Notes: generated by a model from the sequence alone, not told the origin. A DNA stretch of 64,000 nt from Marinobacter salinexigens (GCF_008370345.1 NZ_VTUU01000002.1:186001-250000), one strand, 5' to 3'. Shown: positions 26,545-39,328, numbered from the stretch's first letter. Translations and numbers: made by a program.

Positions 26545-27777
26545 ATGATCGAGCAAGTGGTGTCCACGGTTAACAGCTGGATCGAAAATTTTGGCCTGCT
26601 CTCCGAAGGTTGGCGGGTCGGTATTGTGGTCTTTGCCCTGGTATTTGGCACGGCGACCGTGGCCTATCTCGCGAGCCATGTGATTGTCATGCTGGAACGG
26701 AAATTCAGTGATACCAAGAACCTCTGGGACGATGCTTTTCTCCATGCTGCCCGAAAGCCCGTTGTGGCTTTTGTGTGGTTACAGGGTGTTTACTGGGCGG
26801 CAGAGGTTGCTCACCATTATTCCCAGGCTGAAATCTTCAAGGCCAACGATGCCGTGCTGCAGGTTGGATTTATCTGGATATTCGTCTGGACTCTGCTGCG
26901 GGCTATCAAAGAGAGCGAGAAAATCCTTGTTTCGCCTCTGAAGATGAAAAAACCCATGGACTACACCACGGTCAACGCGGTCAGCAAGCTGTCCCGTGCC
27001 GTGGTGATTATTACGGCCGTTCTTATCGCTCTGCAGTCGTTGGGTTATAGCATTTCCGGCGTGCTGGCCTTTGGTGGTGTTGGCGGCATCGCAGTGGGTT
27101 TTGCTGCTAAGGATCTGCTGGCGAACTTCTTTGGGGGATTTATTATCCATCTTGACCGGCCGTTCAAGGTCGGAGACTGGGTTCGCTCCCCGGATCGCAG
27201 TATCGAGGGAACGGTAGAGCATATCGGCTGGCGGCTGACCACAATCCGCACGTTCGACAAGCGGCCAATCTACGTGCCTAACGCGGCTTTCACCACCATC
27301 GTGGTGGAAAATCCGTCTCGTATGACCAATCGACGGATCAGCGAGACCATTGGTATTCGTTATACCGATGTCAGCCATATGGCTCCGATCGTCTCGGATA
27401 TTCGCTCCATGCTTGAGAGTCATGAAGACATCGACACCAATCAAACCCTGATTGTGAACTTCCTGTCTTTCAACGCCTCGTCACTGGATATCATGGTTTA
27501 TACCTTTACCAAGACGACGGAATGGGTTCGTTTTCATGAGGTGAAGCAGGACGTGCTGCTGAAAATCAGCCAGATCATTGAAGGATATGGCGCTGAAATC
27601 GCGTTTCCGACCCGTACGCTCCACCTTCCAGAAGGGCTGCGGATCGAAAGAGAGGAAGGCGAAGAGGCAGATGAACACAGCGAAGAGTCGTCTGCCAAGG
27701 CGAGTCCGGCAAGCCGGCGTCCGGTCACACCGAGAACACGGTACGGCGATGAGGGTGAATCAGGAGATGGTGAGTGA
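26545..27777 (+). CDS. Small-conductance mechanosensitive channel, MscS family
   Basis: 410 residues. Four to five hydrophobic segments in the first 190 residues lead to the pore-lining helix (VLAFGGVGGIAVGFAAKDLL) and the conserved beta-domain start FGGFIIHLDRPFKVGDWV near 195-215. A mixed alpha/beta cytoplasmic domain follows and an acidic tail of about 50 residues ends it. Opens under membrane tension to release solutes on osmotic downshock. AGAGGGAATCG is the ribosome binding site. The stop overlaps the mtnP start. Confidence 0.92.
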   Translation: MIEQVVSTVNSWIENFGLLSEGWRVGIVVFALVFGTATVAYLASHVIVMLERKFSDTKNLWDDAFLHAARKPVVAFVWLQGVYWAAEVAHHYSQAEIFKANDAVLQVGFIWIFVWTLLRAIKESEKILVSPLKMKKPMDYTTVNAVSKLSRAVVIITAVLIALQSLGYSISGVLAFGGVGGIAVGFAAKDLLANFFGGFIIHLDRPFKVGDWVRSPDRSIEGTVEHIGWRLTTIRTFDKRPIYVPNAAFTTIVVENPSRMTNRRISETIGIRYTDVSHMAPIVSDIRSMLESHEDIDTNQTLIVNFLSFNASSLDIMVYTFTKTTEWVRFHEVKQDVLLKISQIIEGYGAEIAFPTRTLHLPEGLRIEREEGEEADEHSEESSAKASPASRRPVTPRTRYGDEGESGDGE

Positions 27778-28556
27778 GTAACGAATCAGAAAAGGCCCCC
27801 GTAGGCATTATTGGTGGTACCGGCCTGACCACGCTGGCCGGACTGGAAATCACCGGAGAGACCGAATGTACGACGCCGTGGGGCTCACCGTCAGCGCCAC
27901 TGGTTGAAGGTCAACTCGGTAATCAGAAGGTGGTCTTTCTGTCGCGGCATGGCAACCCGCACAGGATTCCTCCGCATCAGGTCAACTACCGGGCAAATCT
28001 GAGAGCACTGTATGACGCCGGCGTCAGGACAGTGATCGGGGTTAATGCCGTAGGGGGAATTCACAGGGAGATGGGGCCGGCTCATGTGGTTATTCCGGAC
28101 CAGATCATCGATTACACCTGGGGACGGCCCAGCACCTTTTTTGAGGGAGATCTGGAAGAAACTACCCACATCGACTTTACCTGGCCTTACGATGCAGATG
28201 CCCGGGCCACACTTGTTGCTGCGGCAAAGGGGCGGTCTGTGCCGTTTTCAGATTTTGGTGTTTACGCGGCGACCCAGGGACCACGGCTGGAAACAGCGGC
28301 GGAAATCCGCAAGCTGGAGCGGGATGGCTGTGATCTTGTGGGAATGACGGGAATGCCAGAGGCGGTTCTGGCTGCCGAGTTGGGAATGCGTTACGTCTGC
28401 CTGGCACTGGTGGTGAACTGGGCCGCTGGAAAATCAGACCATATCATCACCATGGAAGAAATTGAGGAAGCCATCGAGCAGGGGATGTCTGGTGTCAAGA
28501 GCATACTCGAAGCATCGATGGCTGATCTTGGGGCGCTTACTCCGAAATCTTCTTGA
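27774..28556 (+). CDS. mtnP: S-methyl-5'-thioinosine phosphorylase
   Basis: Purine nucleoside phosphorylase family protein of 260 residues, of the MTA/MTI phosphorylase group. It opens with VGIIGGTGLTTLAGL (phosphate loop), and has RHGNPHRIPPHQVNYRANL near 62 and NAVGGIHREMGP near 94. The Pseudomonas homologue PA3004, in the same gene neighbourhood, uses 5'-methylthioinosine, made from methylthioadenosine by a deaminase; specificity here is inferred from that synteny. The GTG start overlaps the mscS stop as GTGA with AGGAG upstream. The 3' end overlaps convergent csiV by 20 bases. Confidence 0.88.
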   Translation: MSNESEKAPVGIIGGTGLTTLAGLEITGETECTTPWGSPSAPLVEGQLGNQKVVFLSRHGNPHRIPPHQVNYRANLRALYDAGVRTVIGVNAVGGIHREMGPAHVVIPDQIIDYTWGRPSTFFEGDLEETTHIDFTWPYDADARATLVAAAKGRSVPFSDFGVYAATQGPRLETAAEIRKLERDGCDLVGMTGMPEAVLAAELGMRYVCLALVVNWAAGKSDHIITMEEIEEAIEQGMSGVKSILEASMADLGALTPKSS

Positions 28557-29184
28557 AGAAAACGAGTACGCCAATGGTGGGGGAGTCCAGGAAATGGATT
28601 TCCTCACTGCGCATACGGCGTGTCTCGCGAATCCAGGTGACCAGTTCTTTCGGTCCTTCCATTCCTTCCTTCCAGTGATTCAGATGCACGCCAACGTGGA
28701 GGTAGCGCTGCCGGTCCACGGTGATGGTGCCTTCAATCTCTCTGGTTCCGCTATTTGGCAACCAGTCTCCAAGTTCTACCCGAAGTGGCTTGCCGTCGTA
28801 GTTAGGTGGGAATGTCTGGTACCAGCCAGTTGCCGCCAGGAGCCGGTAGTGACCGCTTCGTTCCAGTCTTTGCGCCGCAGAATTCAGGTACAGGCTATTC
28901 TTTGAAACCAGTGACAAGGTGCTCTGCACAGAGCCACCCTGGGCGACTGACCACAGGATATCGTTGGTAGCCGGAGTGGGCTCCACAATATGATCTGCCA
29001 TATGTTCATTGATCGAGCCCGGGTCGACAATCCGTTCGAGGATAACAAACTCGGCCCGATAGTAGTCATCGGGCACATTCTGCGCGGATGATTGCGCCAG
29101 TACAGAGCCGGCTATTGAGAATGTCAGCAGCAGGGCCGCGAGGATTGAGCGTGTCGCCATGCGACACAAGCGATTACCGTCCAT
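28537..29184 (-). CDS. csiV: CsiV-like periplasmic protein
   Basis: 215 residues from the ATG at 29184; an ATG at 29160 would also give a good signal peptide (ILAALLLTFSIAGSVLA). The mature part has the family pattern YYRAEFVILERI near the start, LNSAAQRLERSGHYRLL in the middle and LHVGVHLNHWKEG near the end. CsiV homologues sit beside mfd in many gammaproteobacteria; in Shewanella the protein supports lipid II synthesis by PBP1a/LpoA (family knowledge). It is the gene after mfd on the minus strand, 35 bases apart. Confidence 0.82.
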   Translation of the reverse strand: MDGNRLCRMATRSILAALLLTFSIAGSVLAQSSAQNVPDDYYRAEFVILERIVDPGSINEHMADHIVEPTPATNDILWSVAQGGSVQSTLSLVSKNSLYLNSAAQRLERSGHYRLLAATGWYQTFPPNYDGKPLRVELGDWLPNSGTREIEGTITVDRQRYLHVGVHLNHWKEGMEGPKELVTWIRETRRMRSEEIHFLDSPTIGVLVFFKKISE

Positions 29185-29219
29185 CTGCAAAGGGTCTACT
29201 CCACAATTGACTCAAGCGT

Positions 29220-32200
29220 TCATTGGGCGGCTACGGCCGCTTTTTCTGGCATCAGTTCGCCAAGCATCTTGGAAATGCCGTCGAGTTTACCACTGGTCGA
29301 GGTGTCCTTCAGCCGGAAACGGAAGCTGTTGGCCCCTTCCAACCGGTATTGATCCGGTGAGGATTGCATTTTCTTAACCAGAATCAGGGGATCAACCGGC
29401 GTTGAGCTTCCGAACTCCAGACGGGCCCATTCCTTGCCTGCGTCAATCTTGACGATACCCAGCGCTTCAGCCTGAAGCCGGAGCTCGGTCTGCCGAATGA
29501 GATTCTTGGTTGATTCCGGTAACAATCCAAAGCGGTCAATCATCTCAACCTGAAGTTCTTTTAATGCTTCCTTGCTGTCCACGCTGGCGATTCGCTTATA
29601 GAGCATCAGCCGGTTGTGGACATCCGGCAGGTAATCTTCCGGAATGATGGCCGGAATTCTGAGATTGATCTCGGTGCCATGGCTGAGGGGAAGCTCGGCA
29701 TTGGGCGTGCGTCCTTCGCGGATCGCTTTGACTGCCTCATCCAGCAGTTGCATATAGAGCGTGAATCCGATGCTTTCGATCTGTCCGCTTTGTTCCTCAC
29801 CGAGAAGCTCCCCGGCGCCACGGATTTCCAGGTCGTGGGTGGCGAGCATAAAGCCGGCTCCGAGATCCTGAGCTTCGGAAATGGCGTCAAGCCGCTTCCT
29901 GGCATCGGCTGTTAGCGTGCGGGGTGGCGGTGTCAGCAGGTAGGCATAGGCCTGGTGGTGGGATCGACCGACCCGACCGCGCAGTTGGTGGAGCTGGGCA
30001 AGGCCGAACTTGTCCGCTCGCTCGATAATGATTGTGTTGGCGCTTGGGATGTCGATCCCGGTTTCTATGATGGTGGTGCAGACCAGTACATTGAACCGTT
30101 TGTGGTAAAAATCCGACATGATCTGCTCAAGCTCACGTTCCCGCATCTGGCCGTGGGCGACGCCGACCCGGGCTTCCGGGATGAGACGACGCAGGTCTTC
30201 CGCCGTTTTTTCGATGGTTGAGACATCGTTATGGAGGAAGTACACCTGGCCCCCGCGCAGAATTTCCCGAAGGATGGCTTCCTTGACCATGGCTTCGTCC
30301 CGCTGCCGTACAAACGTTTTGACGGACAGTCGCCGGGCTGGTGGGGTGGCGATGATCGACAGGTCCCGCAGGTGGCCCATGGCCATGTTGAGGGTGCGCG
30401 GAATTGGCGTGGCGGTCAGGTTCAGCATGTCGACCTCGGCCCGCAAGGCTTTCAGCTTTTCTTTTTGTTGAACGCCGAAACGGTGTTCCTCGTCGATGAT
30501 CACCAGGCCCAGATTCTTGAAATTGATATCGCCCTGAAGCAACTTGTGGGTGCCGATGACGATATCGGCCTTGCCGCTTTCGATGGCTTCCATTGCTTTG
30601 GCGGTTTGCCCGCCAGTACGGAAGCGGCTGAGCAGTTCGACGTTAACCGGGGTATCAGAGAAACGATCCCGGAAGGATTCGTAGTGCTGTTGGGCGAGCA
30701 GAGTGGTTGGTACCAGTACGGCAACCTGCTTGCCGGAAAAGGTCGCCATAAAGGCTGCCCGCATGGCTACTTCGGTTTTACCGAAGCCGACATCACCGCA
30801 GACCAGTCGATCCATCGGGCGTTCACTGGTCATGTCCTCAATCACTGCCTGAATAGCGACTTGCTGGTCCGGAGTTTCCTCGAAAGGGAATCCGGCTGCA
30901 AAAGCCCGATAGGCTTCTTTCGGGTTTTCGAAGCTGAAGCCTTTCCGTGCTTCCCGGCGGGCGTAGACGTCCAGCAATTCCGCTGCGGTATCGCGGATTT
31001 TTTCCAGTGCTTTCTGTTTGGCGTGGCTCCACTTTTCGGTGCCAAGCTTGTGCAGTGGCGCATGTTCTGTGTCGCTGCCGGCATAGCGGGAAATCAGGTG
31101 GAGGCTGGAGACTGGTACGTAAAGCTTCGAGCCTCCTGCATACTCCAGCATCAGAAATTCATCTGCTTCACCTTCAACGGTAATCGTTTCAAGACCCTGA
31201 TAGCGGCCAACGCCATGATCAATATGAACCACGGGCGCGCCAATGCGCAGTTCGGAAAGATCCCGGAATCCTGCTTCATCAGTGTCTGTCGGCTTTTCGC
31301 GGCGCCGGCGTTGCAGTACCCGCTCACCGAAAAGGGCTGTTTCAGTAATCAGTGCCAGGTGCTGCTCTGGCAGCAGAATTCCCTGCTCAAGGGGAGCAAC
31401 GGTGATTCCGAGCGCGCACGTGTCGTCGTTCAGAAAGCTTTGCCAGCTATCCAGCGTGAGCGGCTTTAGCCCATGGTCCGCCAGGTTTTCGATCAACGCT
31501 TCACGGCGACCGGAGGATTCGGCACAGATCAGTGTTCGGCCGGCAAAATCCTTGAGGAAGTGTTTCAGGCGTCTGGCAGGCTCGGTGGCCCGCCCATCCA
31601 TGGCAACGTCGGGCAGGGATTCCGTCGTGCAATTGACTGCACCGCCGCTGCTGGATCTATCTGGAGTCATCGTGACACGGGGAAATGATTTAAGGTGCCC
31701 GAACAACTCGTCCTGCTGGAGAAACAGCAGGGCCGGGGGGAGGATCGGGCGCAGCCTGTCGTGCCGACGATCTTCATGCCGGGCCCGGGTCTCTGAATCG
31801 AACTGATTGACCGCCTGGTTAAGGTCGTTGGCGGTGAAGACCAGTGTCTGCTGCGGAAGATAATCGAACAGGGTGGCGGTCTTGTCGAAAAACAGGGGGA
31901 GATAGTATTCAATGCCCGGCGGAGTAATGCCGTGAGTCACATCCTGATAGATCGGGGCATCCTTGTCGGCGTTCGGGAACTGTTCGAACCAGCGGTTTCG
32001 GAAGCCGGACCGTGCTTCTTTATGCCAGGGAAATTCGTAGGCCGGCAGCAGCTCAATGCGCTCGATCTTGTCGATGGAGCGCTGGGTTTCAGGGTCGAAG
32101 GTGCGTAGCGTCTCTATTTCGTCATCAAACAGGTCGATTCGGTAGGGCAGGTTGGCGCCCATGGGATAGATATCGAGAATCGCGCCGCGTACCGCGTATT

Positions 32201-32747
32201 CGCCATGCTCGTAAACATTGTCCGCATGGCGATAGCCCGCCGCTTCCAGTTGCAGTCGCCAGGAATCGATGTCGAGGGATTGGCCGACTTCCAGGAGTAA
32301 TGTGTTGCCCTGAAGGTAGTCCACCGGGGGCAGTCGGTGCATCAGTGTTCTTGCCGGAACCACTAACACGCCGTGGCGGGTCCCCGGCAGCCGGTGCAGG
32401 GTTCTTATGCGACGGGAGATGATGTCCTGATGCGGTGAAAACAGATCGTAGGGCAGCGTTTCCCAGTCTGGCAGCGATAGCAGTTCGAGGCCGTCCCCGG
32501 TAATCGCCGGGCCATCTTCCTCTGCAGGTAATCCCAGAAAGAATCGCATCGCCTGCTCGAGTCGGATGGCATCGCTGGTGCTCCGGGTGATGACCAGAGT
32601 AAGACCGGTATGGGTCCTGGCACTTTCGCAGATCGCCAGGGCATCCGCGCTGCCATGTAACTGGCCCCAGGTGCGGTGATCGGCCGGCTTCTCCGGGCAA
32701 TCGGGAGCAATCAATGGGCGTGACGAAGTAGATGCACCTTGGCTCAT
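29220..32747 (-). CDS. mfd: Transcription-repair coupling factor Mfd
   Basis: 1175 residues, normal for Mfd. It releases RNA polymerase stalled at DNA lesions and recruits UvrA. Visible in order: the UvrB-like N-terminal region (ITGDGLELLSLPDWETLPYD), the RNA polymerase interaction domain (GAPVVHIDHGVGRYQGL), and the SF2 translocase with Walker A GDVGFGKTEVA, the DEEH box (VIIDEEHRFG), LTATPIPRTL and QLRGRVGRS. The C-terminal UvrA-masking TRCF domain ends the protein. Start ATG 32747 overlaps nothing; the divergent gap gene begins 160 bases away. Confidence 0.97.
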   Translation of the reverse strand: MSQGASTSSRPLIAPDCPEKPADHRTWGQLHGSADALAICESARTHTGLTLVITRSTSDAIRLEQAMRFFLGLPAEEDGPAITGDGLELLSLPDWETLPYDLFSPHQDIISRRIRTLHRLPGTRHGVLVVPARTLMHRLPPVDYLQGNTLLLEVGQSLDIDSWRLQLEAAGYRHADNVYEHGEYAVRGAILDIYPMGANLPYRIDLFDDEIETLRTFDPETQRSIDKIERIELLPAYEFPWHKEARSGFRNRWFEQFPNADKDAPIYQDVTHGITPPGIEYYLPLFFDKTATLFDYLPQQTLVFTANDLNQAVNQFDSETRARHEDRRHDRLRPILPPALLFLQQDELFGHLKSFPRVTMTPDRSSSGGAVNCTTESLPDVAMDGRATEPARRLKHFLKDFAGRTLICAESSGRREALIENLADHGLKPLTLDSWQSFLNDDTCALGITVAPLEQGILLPEQHLALITETALFGERVLQRRRREKPTDTDEAGFRDLSELRIGAPVVHIDHGVGRYQGLETITVEGEADEFLMLEYAGGSKLYVPVSSLHLISRYAGSDTEHAPLHKLGTEKWSHAKQKALEKIRDTAAELLDVYARREARKGFSFENPKEAYRAFAAGFPFEETPDQQVAIQAVIEDMTSERPMDRLVCGDVGFGKTEVAMRAAFMATFSGKQVAVLVPTTLLAQQHYESFRDRFSDTPVNVELLSRFRTGGQTAKAMEAIESGKADIVIGTHKLLQGDINFKNLGLVIIDEEHRFGVQQKEKLKALRAEVDMLNLTATPIPRTLNMAMGHLRDLSIIATPPARRLSVKTFVRQRDEAMVKEAILREILRGGQVYFLHNDVSTIEKTAEDLRRLIPEARVGVAHGQMRERELEQIMSDFYHKRFNVLVCTTIIETGIDIPSANTIIIERADKFGLAQLHQLRGRVGRSHHQAYAYLLTPPPRTLTADARKRLDAISEAQDLGAGFMLATHDLEIRGAGELLGEEQSGQIESIGFTLYMQLLDEAVKAIREGRTPNAELPLSHGTEINLRIPAIIPEDYLPDVHNRLMLYKRIASVDSKEALKELQVEMIDRFGLLPESTKNLIRQTELRLQAEALGIVKIDAGKEWARLEFGSSTPVDPLILVKKMQSSPDQYRLEGANSFRFRLKDTSTSGKLDGISKMLGELMPEKAAVAAQ

Positions 32748-32907
32748 GGGCAGTCAAACTCTCCTGCTGTCGGGTCCGGAGTGGGGCGAGGCGCGTATTC
32801 TACCGCCCACAGGTTGCGGTGTCATGGCAGCTTTATTTGCTGTCCGGCTTCATAAGTTGGATAATGTGCGCCCCAAATTATTACCAGTGCTAACAGAGGT
32901 CCCAACC

Positions 32908-34377
32908 GTGAGCCACGAACAGATCAACCAGCACCTGTCTAACTGGACGGAAAGAGAATCCACCGCAGAAGCGATGATCCCGCTGATCGGTCGTCTCTAC
33001 CGCAAGAATAATGTGGTTACTTCCGTCTACGGTCGCTCCATTATCAATCAATCCGTGATCGATATTCTCCGGGCCCACCGCTTTGTGCGTCAGGTGGAAG
33101 ACAGCGAGCTGTCTGTTCACGACACCATGCCGATTCTTGAGGCTATGGACAAACTGGATCTCGGTCGTGCCCACGTTGATATTGGCAAGCTGGCGGTCAA
33201 GTTCAAGGAAGAAGGTGGCGATCTCGTCGAATTCCTGAAGCGCGAAATTGGTCCGGTTGTTGGTCAGTTCGCTTCACAGTCTGAAGAAGATGCCAACAAC
33301 GAAACCAAAGACGTTGTTCTGTACGGCTTTGGTCGTATCGGTCGTCTGCTGGCTCGTATTCTGATCGAGAAAGCCGGTGGCGGTAACAACCTGCGTCTGC
33401 GTGCCATTGTGGTGCGCCAGGGCGGTGCCGACAATGATCTTGAAAAGCGTGCCAGCCTGCTGCGTCGTGACTCGGTTCACGGACCTTTCGACGGCACCAT
33501 TACAGTGGATGAAGAGAATTCTGCCCTTATTGCCAACGGTAACTTCATCAAGGTGATCTATTCTGATGGGCCGGACAAGGTTGATTACACCGACTACGGC
33601 ATCAACAACGCCATCGTGATCGACAACACGGGTAAGTGGCGTGATGAAGCTGGCCTGGGTCTGCACCTGAAGTCCAAGGGCGTCAGCCGCGTTATCCTGA
33701 CAGCGCCTGGCAAAGGCGATATCAAGAATATCGTATACGGTATCAACAATGGCGATATCACAGAAGACGACAAGATCCTGTCCGCGGCTTCCTGTACCAC
33801 TAACGCCATTACGCCGGTTCTGAAGGCGATCAATGACGAGTACGGTATTGAAGATGGCCACGTTGAGACTGTTCACTCCTACACCAATGACCAGAACCTG
33901 ATCGACAACTACCACAAAGGCAGTCGTCGTGGTCGTAGTGCCCCGCTGAACATGGTTATCACCGAGACCGGTGCTGCCAAGGCGGTTGCCAAGGCGCTGC
34001 CTGAGCTGAAAGGCAAGTTGAGTGGCAATGCTATCCGTGTGCCGACTCCTAACGTCTCCATGGCTATCCTGAACCTGAATCTGAAGAAAGATGTGGACGC
34101 TGAGGGTGTTAATGAATACCTGCGCGACATGGCTCTGCATTCCGAGCTTCAGAAGCAGATCGATTTCGTGAACTCTCCTGAGGTGGTTTCCACTGACTTT
34201 GTTGGCTCGCGTCACGCGGGTATCGTCGATGCCCAGGCGACCATTGCCAACGGCAAGCGTGTCATCCTGTACGTGTGGTACGACAACGAGTTTGGTTATA
34301 GCGCCCAGGTGATCCGTTGCGTTAATCAGATGGCGGATGTGACCTACCCGATCTTCCCGAAGCGCGCACGCGACTAA
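32908..34377 (+). CDS. gap: Glyceraldehyde-3-phosphate dehydrogenase with N-terminal extension
   Basis: NAD(P)-dependent oxidation of glyceraldehyde 3-phosphate. 489 residues from the GTG at 32908 (AACAGAGGTC upstream); the frame extends to 32746 but those residues are not protein-like. The usual dehydrogenase starts only near residue 135 (LYGFGRIGRLLARI). The catalytic Cys296 lies in SAASCTTNAITPV, and HVETVHSYTNDQN carries the active-site His. The first 130 residues (with VVTSVYGRSIINQSVIDILRAHR) are an extra helical domain also found in the long Pseudomonas homologue I recall as PA3001. Whether it acts in glycolysis or gluconeogenesis cannot be read from sequence. Confidence 0.93.
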   Translation: MSHEQINQHLSNWTERESTAEAMIPLIGRLYRKNNVVTSVYGRSIINQSVIDILRAHRFVRQVEDSELSVHDTMPILEAMDKLDLGRAHVDIGKLAVKFKEEGGDLVEFLKREIGPVVGQFASQSEEDANNETKDVVLYGFGRIGRLLARILIEKAGGGNNLRLRAIVVRQGGADNDLEKRASLLRRDSVHGPFDGTITVDEENSALIANGNFIKVIYSDGPDKVDYTDYGINNAIVIDNTGKWRDEAGLGLHLKSKGVSRVILTAPGKGDIKNIVYGINNGDITEDDKILSAASCTTNAITPVLKAINDEYGIEDGHVETVHSYTNDQNLIDNYHKGSRRGRSAPLNMVITETGAAKAVAKALPELKGKLSGNAIRVPTPNVSMAILNLNLKKDVDAEGVNEYLRDMALHSELQKQIDFVNSPEVVSTDFVGSRHAGIVDAQATIANGKRVILYVWYDNEFGYSAQVIRCVNQMADVTYPIFPKRARD

Positions 34378-34408
34378 AGTCGTAGGCCGTTCAGGCCAAG
34401 GGCTTTTG

Positions 34409-34442
34409 AAAACCCCGTCAGTGACCGCTGGCGGGGTTTTTT
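34409..34442 (+). terminator. Rho-independent terminator after gap
   Basis: AAAACCCCG at 34409-34417 pairs with CGGGGTTTT at 34432-34440 around an inner CAG/CTG pairing; six T end it. It lies 31 bases after the stop and is nearly symmetrical, so it could work on both strands. It separates gap from the nqr operon. Confidence 0.92.
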
Positions 34443-36043
<1,601 letters not shown>

Positions 36044-36047
36044 TACG

Positions 36048-37256
36048 ATGGCAATCCGACAGTTTCTCGATGGAATCGAGCACCACTTTGAGAAAGGCGG
36101 CAAATACGAGCGGTGGTATGCTCTGTACGAAGCCGTTGACACAATCTTCTATACTCCGGGTAAGGTAACCTCTACCACGGCTCACGTGCGTGACGGCGTT
36201 GACCTCAAGCGCATCATGATCACCGTTTGGTTGTGTACTTTCCCGGCCATGTTCTTCGGTATGTGGAACATTGGTTTCCAGGCCAACAGCTTCCTGGCTG
36301 AAAATCCCGATGCCCTGATTGGCGACGGTGGCCTGCGTACTGCCTTTATCCAGGCCCTTGCGGTCACAGGTGCCGGTGCCGGCGTCTGGGATAACTTCAT
36401 CTACGGTGTTGCCTACTTCATTCCCATTTACGCTGTAACCTTCGTGGTTGGCGGCTTCTGGGAAGTGCTGTTTGCAACCGTGCGCCGTCACGAAGTAAAC
36501 GAAGGCTTCTTTGTTACCTCTATCCTGTTTGCCCTGATTTGCCCGCCCACCATCCCGCTGTGGCAGGTAGCTCTGGGCATCACCTTTGGTGTGGTTATCG
36601 GTAAGGAAGTGTTCGGCGGTACCGGTAAGAACTTCCTGAACCCGGCACTGACCGGCCGTGCGTTCCTGTACTTCGCTTACCCGGCGCAGATCTCCGGTGA
36701 CACCGTTTGGACGGCTGTTGACGGCTTCAGCGGTGCAACTGCGCTGAGCTGGGCCGCCTCCGGTGGTGTCGAAGCCCTGAATCAGCAGATTGGCTGGATG
36801 AACGCTTTCATGGGTACCATTCAGGGGTCCATGGGTGAAACATCTACCCTGGCGGTTCTTATTGGCGGTATTGCGCTGCTGCTGATGAAGATTGCCTCTT
36901 ACCGTGTGGTTGGTGGTGTTCTGATTGGCATGATCGGAATGTCCCTGCTGCTGAACATCATTGGCTCCGATACTAATCCGATGTTTGCCGTTCCGGCGCA
37001 TTGGCACCTGGTCATGGGTGGCTTCGCCTTCGGTATGATGTTCATGGCGACTGACCCGGTCTCTGCTGCGATGACCAATACTGGTCGTTGGTGCTTCGGT
37101 ATTCTGGTGGGTGTGATGACTGTACTGATTCGTGTGGTCAACCCGGCTTTCCCGGAAGGCATCATGCTGGCGATTCTGTTTGCCAACCTGTTCGCACCGC
37201 TGATGGACCACTTTGTGGTTCAGGCCAATATCAAACGGAGGCTTGCACGTGGCTAA
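36048..37256 (+). CDS. nqrB: Na+-translocating NADH:quinone reductase subunit B
   Basis: Membrane core subunit of 402 residues with about ten helices. Thr231 in [11 protein letters not shown] is the expected site of covalently bound FMN, added by ApbE. The N-terminal stretch binds riboflavin and quinone in the known complex. It starts five bases after nqrA and overlaps nqrC by eight. Confidence 0.97.
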   Translation: MAIRQFLDGIEHHFEKGGKYERWYALYEAVDTIFYTPGKVTSTTAHVRDGVDLKRIMITVWLCTFPAMFFGMWNIGFQANSFLAENPDALIGDGGLRTAFIQALAVTGAGAGVWDNFIYGVAYFIPIYAVTFVVGGFWEVLFATVRRHEVNEGFFVTSILFALICPPTIPLWQVALGITFGVVIGKEVFGGTGKNFLNPALTGRAFLYFAYPAQISGDTVWTAVDGFSGATALSWAASGGVEALNQQIGWMNAFMGTIQGSMGETSTLAVLIGGIALLLMKIASYRVVGGVLIGMIGMSLLLNIIGSDTNPMFAVPAHWHLVMGGFAFGMMFMATDPVSAAMTNTGRWCFGILVGVMTVLIRVVNPAFPEGIMLAILFANLFAPLMDHFVVQANIKRRLARG

Positions 37257-38052
37257 AGGTAAAGAAACTGTCTCCAGAACGGTTATTGTGGCCCTGGTAC
37301 TGAGCGTATTCTTCTCGGTTATCGTGTCCACCGCTGCCGTTTCTCTGAAGCCGCTTCAGGTCAAGAACCAGACTCTGAATATGAAGGTCAACATCCTGGC
37401 TGCTGCCGGTATGCTGCCTGAAGGCGCAAGTGCTGCGCAGATCGAAGATGAGTTCTCCAAGTTCGAAGTTCTGCTTGTTGACCTTGATTCAGGCCAATAC
37501 GTTGAGCCTTCTGCAGTTAATGTCGAAGATCCGATGAAGTACGATATGTACAAAGCGGCGTCTGACCCCCAGCTGTCCGAAGCGATTCCCGGTGATCAGG
37601 ACCGTGCCAGCATCAAGCGCCGTCCGGATGTTGCCCGTGTATTCGTGCTGAAAGACGGCGATGAGTTGCAGAAAGTGGTTCTGCCTATCCACGGATACGG
37701 TCTGTGGTCCACCCTTTACGGTTTTGTGTCCCTCAAAGGTGATGCGAACACCATCGAAGGTCTGGGCTTCTACCAGCACGCTGAGACCCCGGGTCTGGGC
37801 GGTGAGGTTGATAACCCTCGCTGGAAGGCTATGTGGGAAGGTAAAGAGGTATACGGCGATGATACGTCCAAGCCGGAAATCCAGCTGGTTAAAGGTGGCG
37901 TAAGCCCGGATGCCAAAGACAAAGAGCACAAGGTTGATGCTCTGTCAGGGGCAACGCTGACCAGTCGTGGTGTAGAAAACCTCGTCAATTACTGGTTAAG
38001 TGACAGCGGTTACGCCCAGTATCTGAAAAACTTGCGTCAAGGGGAGGCTTGA
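37249..38052 (+). CDS. nqrC: Na+-translocating NADH:quinone reductase subunit C
   Basis: 267 residues from the GTG at 37249 with CGGAGG upstream; the frame extends to 37213 but that would overlap nqrB further. One N-terminal membrane anchor (about 10-32) precedes the periplasmic FMN domain. Thr236 in [12 protein letters not shown] is the covalent FMN site. Length agrees with other NqrC proteins. Confidence 0.96.
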   Translation: MAKGKETVSRTVIVALVLSVFFSVIVSTAAVSLKPLQVKNQTLNMKVNILAAAGMLPEGASAAQIEDEFSKFEVLLVDLDSGQYVEPSAVNVEDPMKYDMYKAASDPQLSEAIPGDQDRASIKRRPDVARVFVLKDGDELQKVVLPIHGYGLWSTLYGFVSLKGDANTIEGLGFYQHAETPGLGGEVDNPRWKAMWEGKEVYGDDTSKPEIQLVKGGVSPDAKDKEHKVDALSGATLTSRGVENLVNYWLSDSGYAQYLKNLRQGEA

Positions 38053-38054
38053 TC

Positions 38055-38719
<665 letters not shown>

Positions 38720-38720
<1 letters not shown>

Positions 38721-39328
38721 TGGAACATTATCTGAGCCTTCTGGTTAAGGCGGTATTCATCGAGAATATGGCATTGGCCTTCTTCCTGGGGATGTGTACG
38801 TTTATTGCTATCTCCAAGAAAGTTGAGGCTGCCATTGGCCTCGGTATTGCGGTTGTCGTGGTACTGACCATCACCGTTCCGGTTAACAACCTGATATACA
38901 ACAACGTGCTCCGCGAGGGCGCGCTGGGTTGGGCTGGTATGCCGAATACAGATCTCAGCTTCCTGGGTCTGATTACCTACATCGGTGTTATCGCCGCTAT
39001 TGTTCAGATCATGGAAATGGTTCTGGACAAGTACATTCCTGCGCTCTACTCAGCGCTGGGTGTATTCCTGCCACTGATCACTGTTAACTGTGCCATCATG
39101 GGCGCGGCATTGTTCATGGTAGAGCGTGATTACAACTTTGGTGAGAGCGTTGTCTACGGCTTCGGTGCCGGTCTCGGTTGGGCGCTTGCAATCGTGGCCC
39201 TGGCGGGTATCCGCGAGAAGCTGAAGTACAGTGACGTACCTCCGGGCCTGCGTGGTCTTGGTATTACGTTCATTACTGTCGGGCTGATGTCTATGGGCTT
39301 TATGTCCTTCTCGGGCATCTCTCTCTAA
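38720..39328 (+). CDS. nqrE: Na+-translocating NADH:quinone reductase subunit E
   Basis: Six-helix membrane subunit of 202 residues, paralogue of NqrD in opposite topology. [18 protein letters not shown] near residue 25 and [17 protein letters not shown] near 118 carry the conserved cysteines of the membrane Fe-S site. AAGGAGG upstream, inside the nqrD end, serves as ribosome binding site. Confidence 0.96.

Noticed and set aside
30231..31469. 412-codon open frame on the plus strand opposite mfd
   Set aside because: It is the reverse complement of conserved mfd coding sequence; codon bias of mfd explains the lack of stops.
33274..34215. 313-codon open frame on the minus strand opposite gap
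   Set aside because: Antisense to the conserved dehydrogenase core; translation is repetitive Asn/Thr/Val without any motif.
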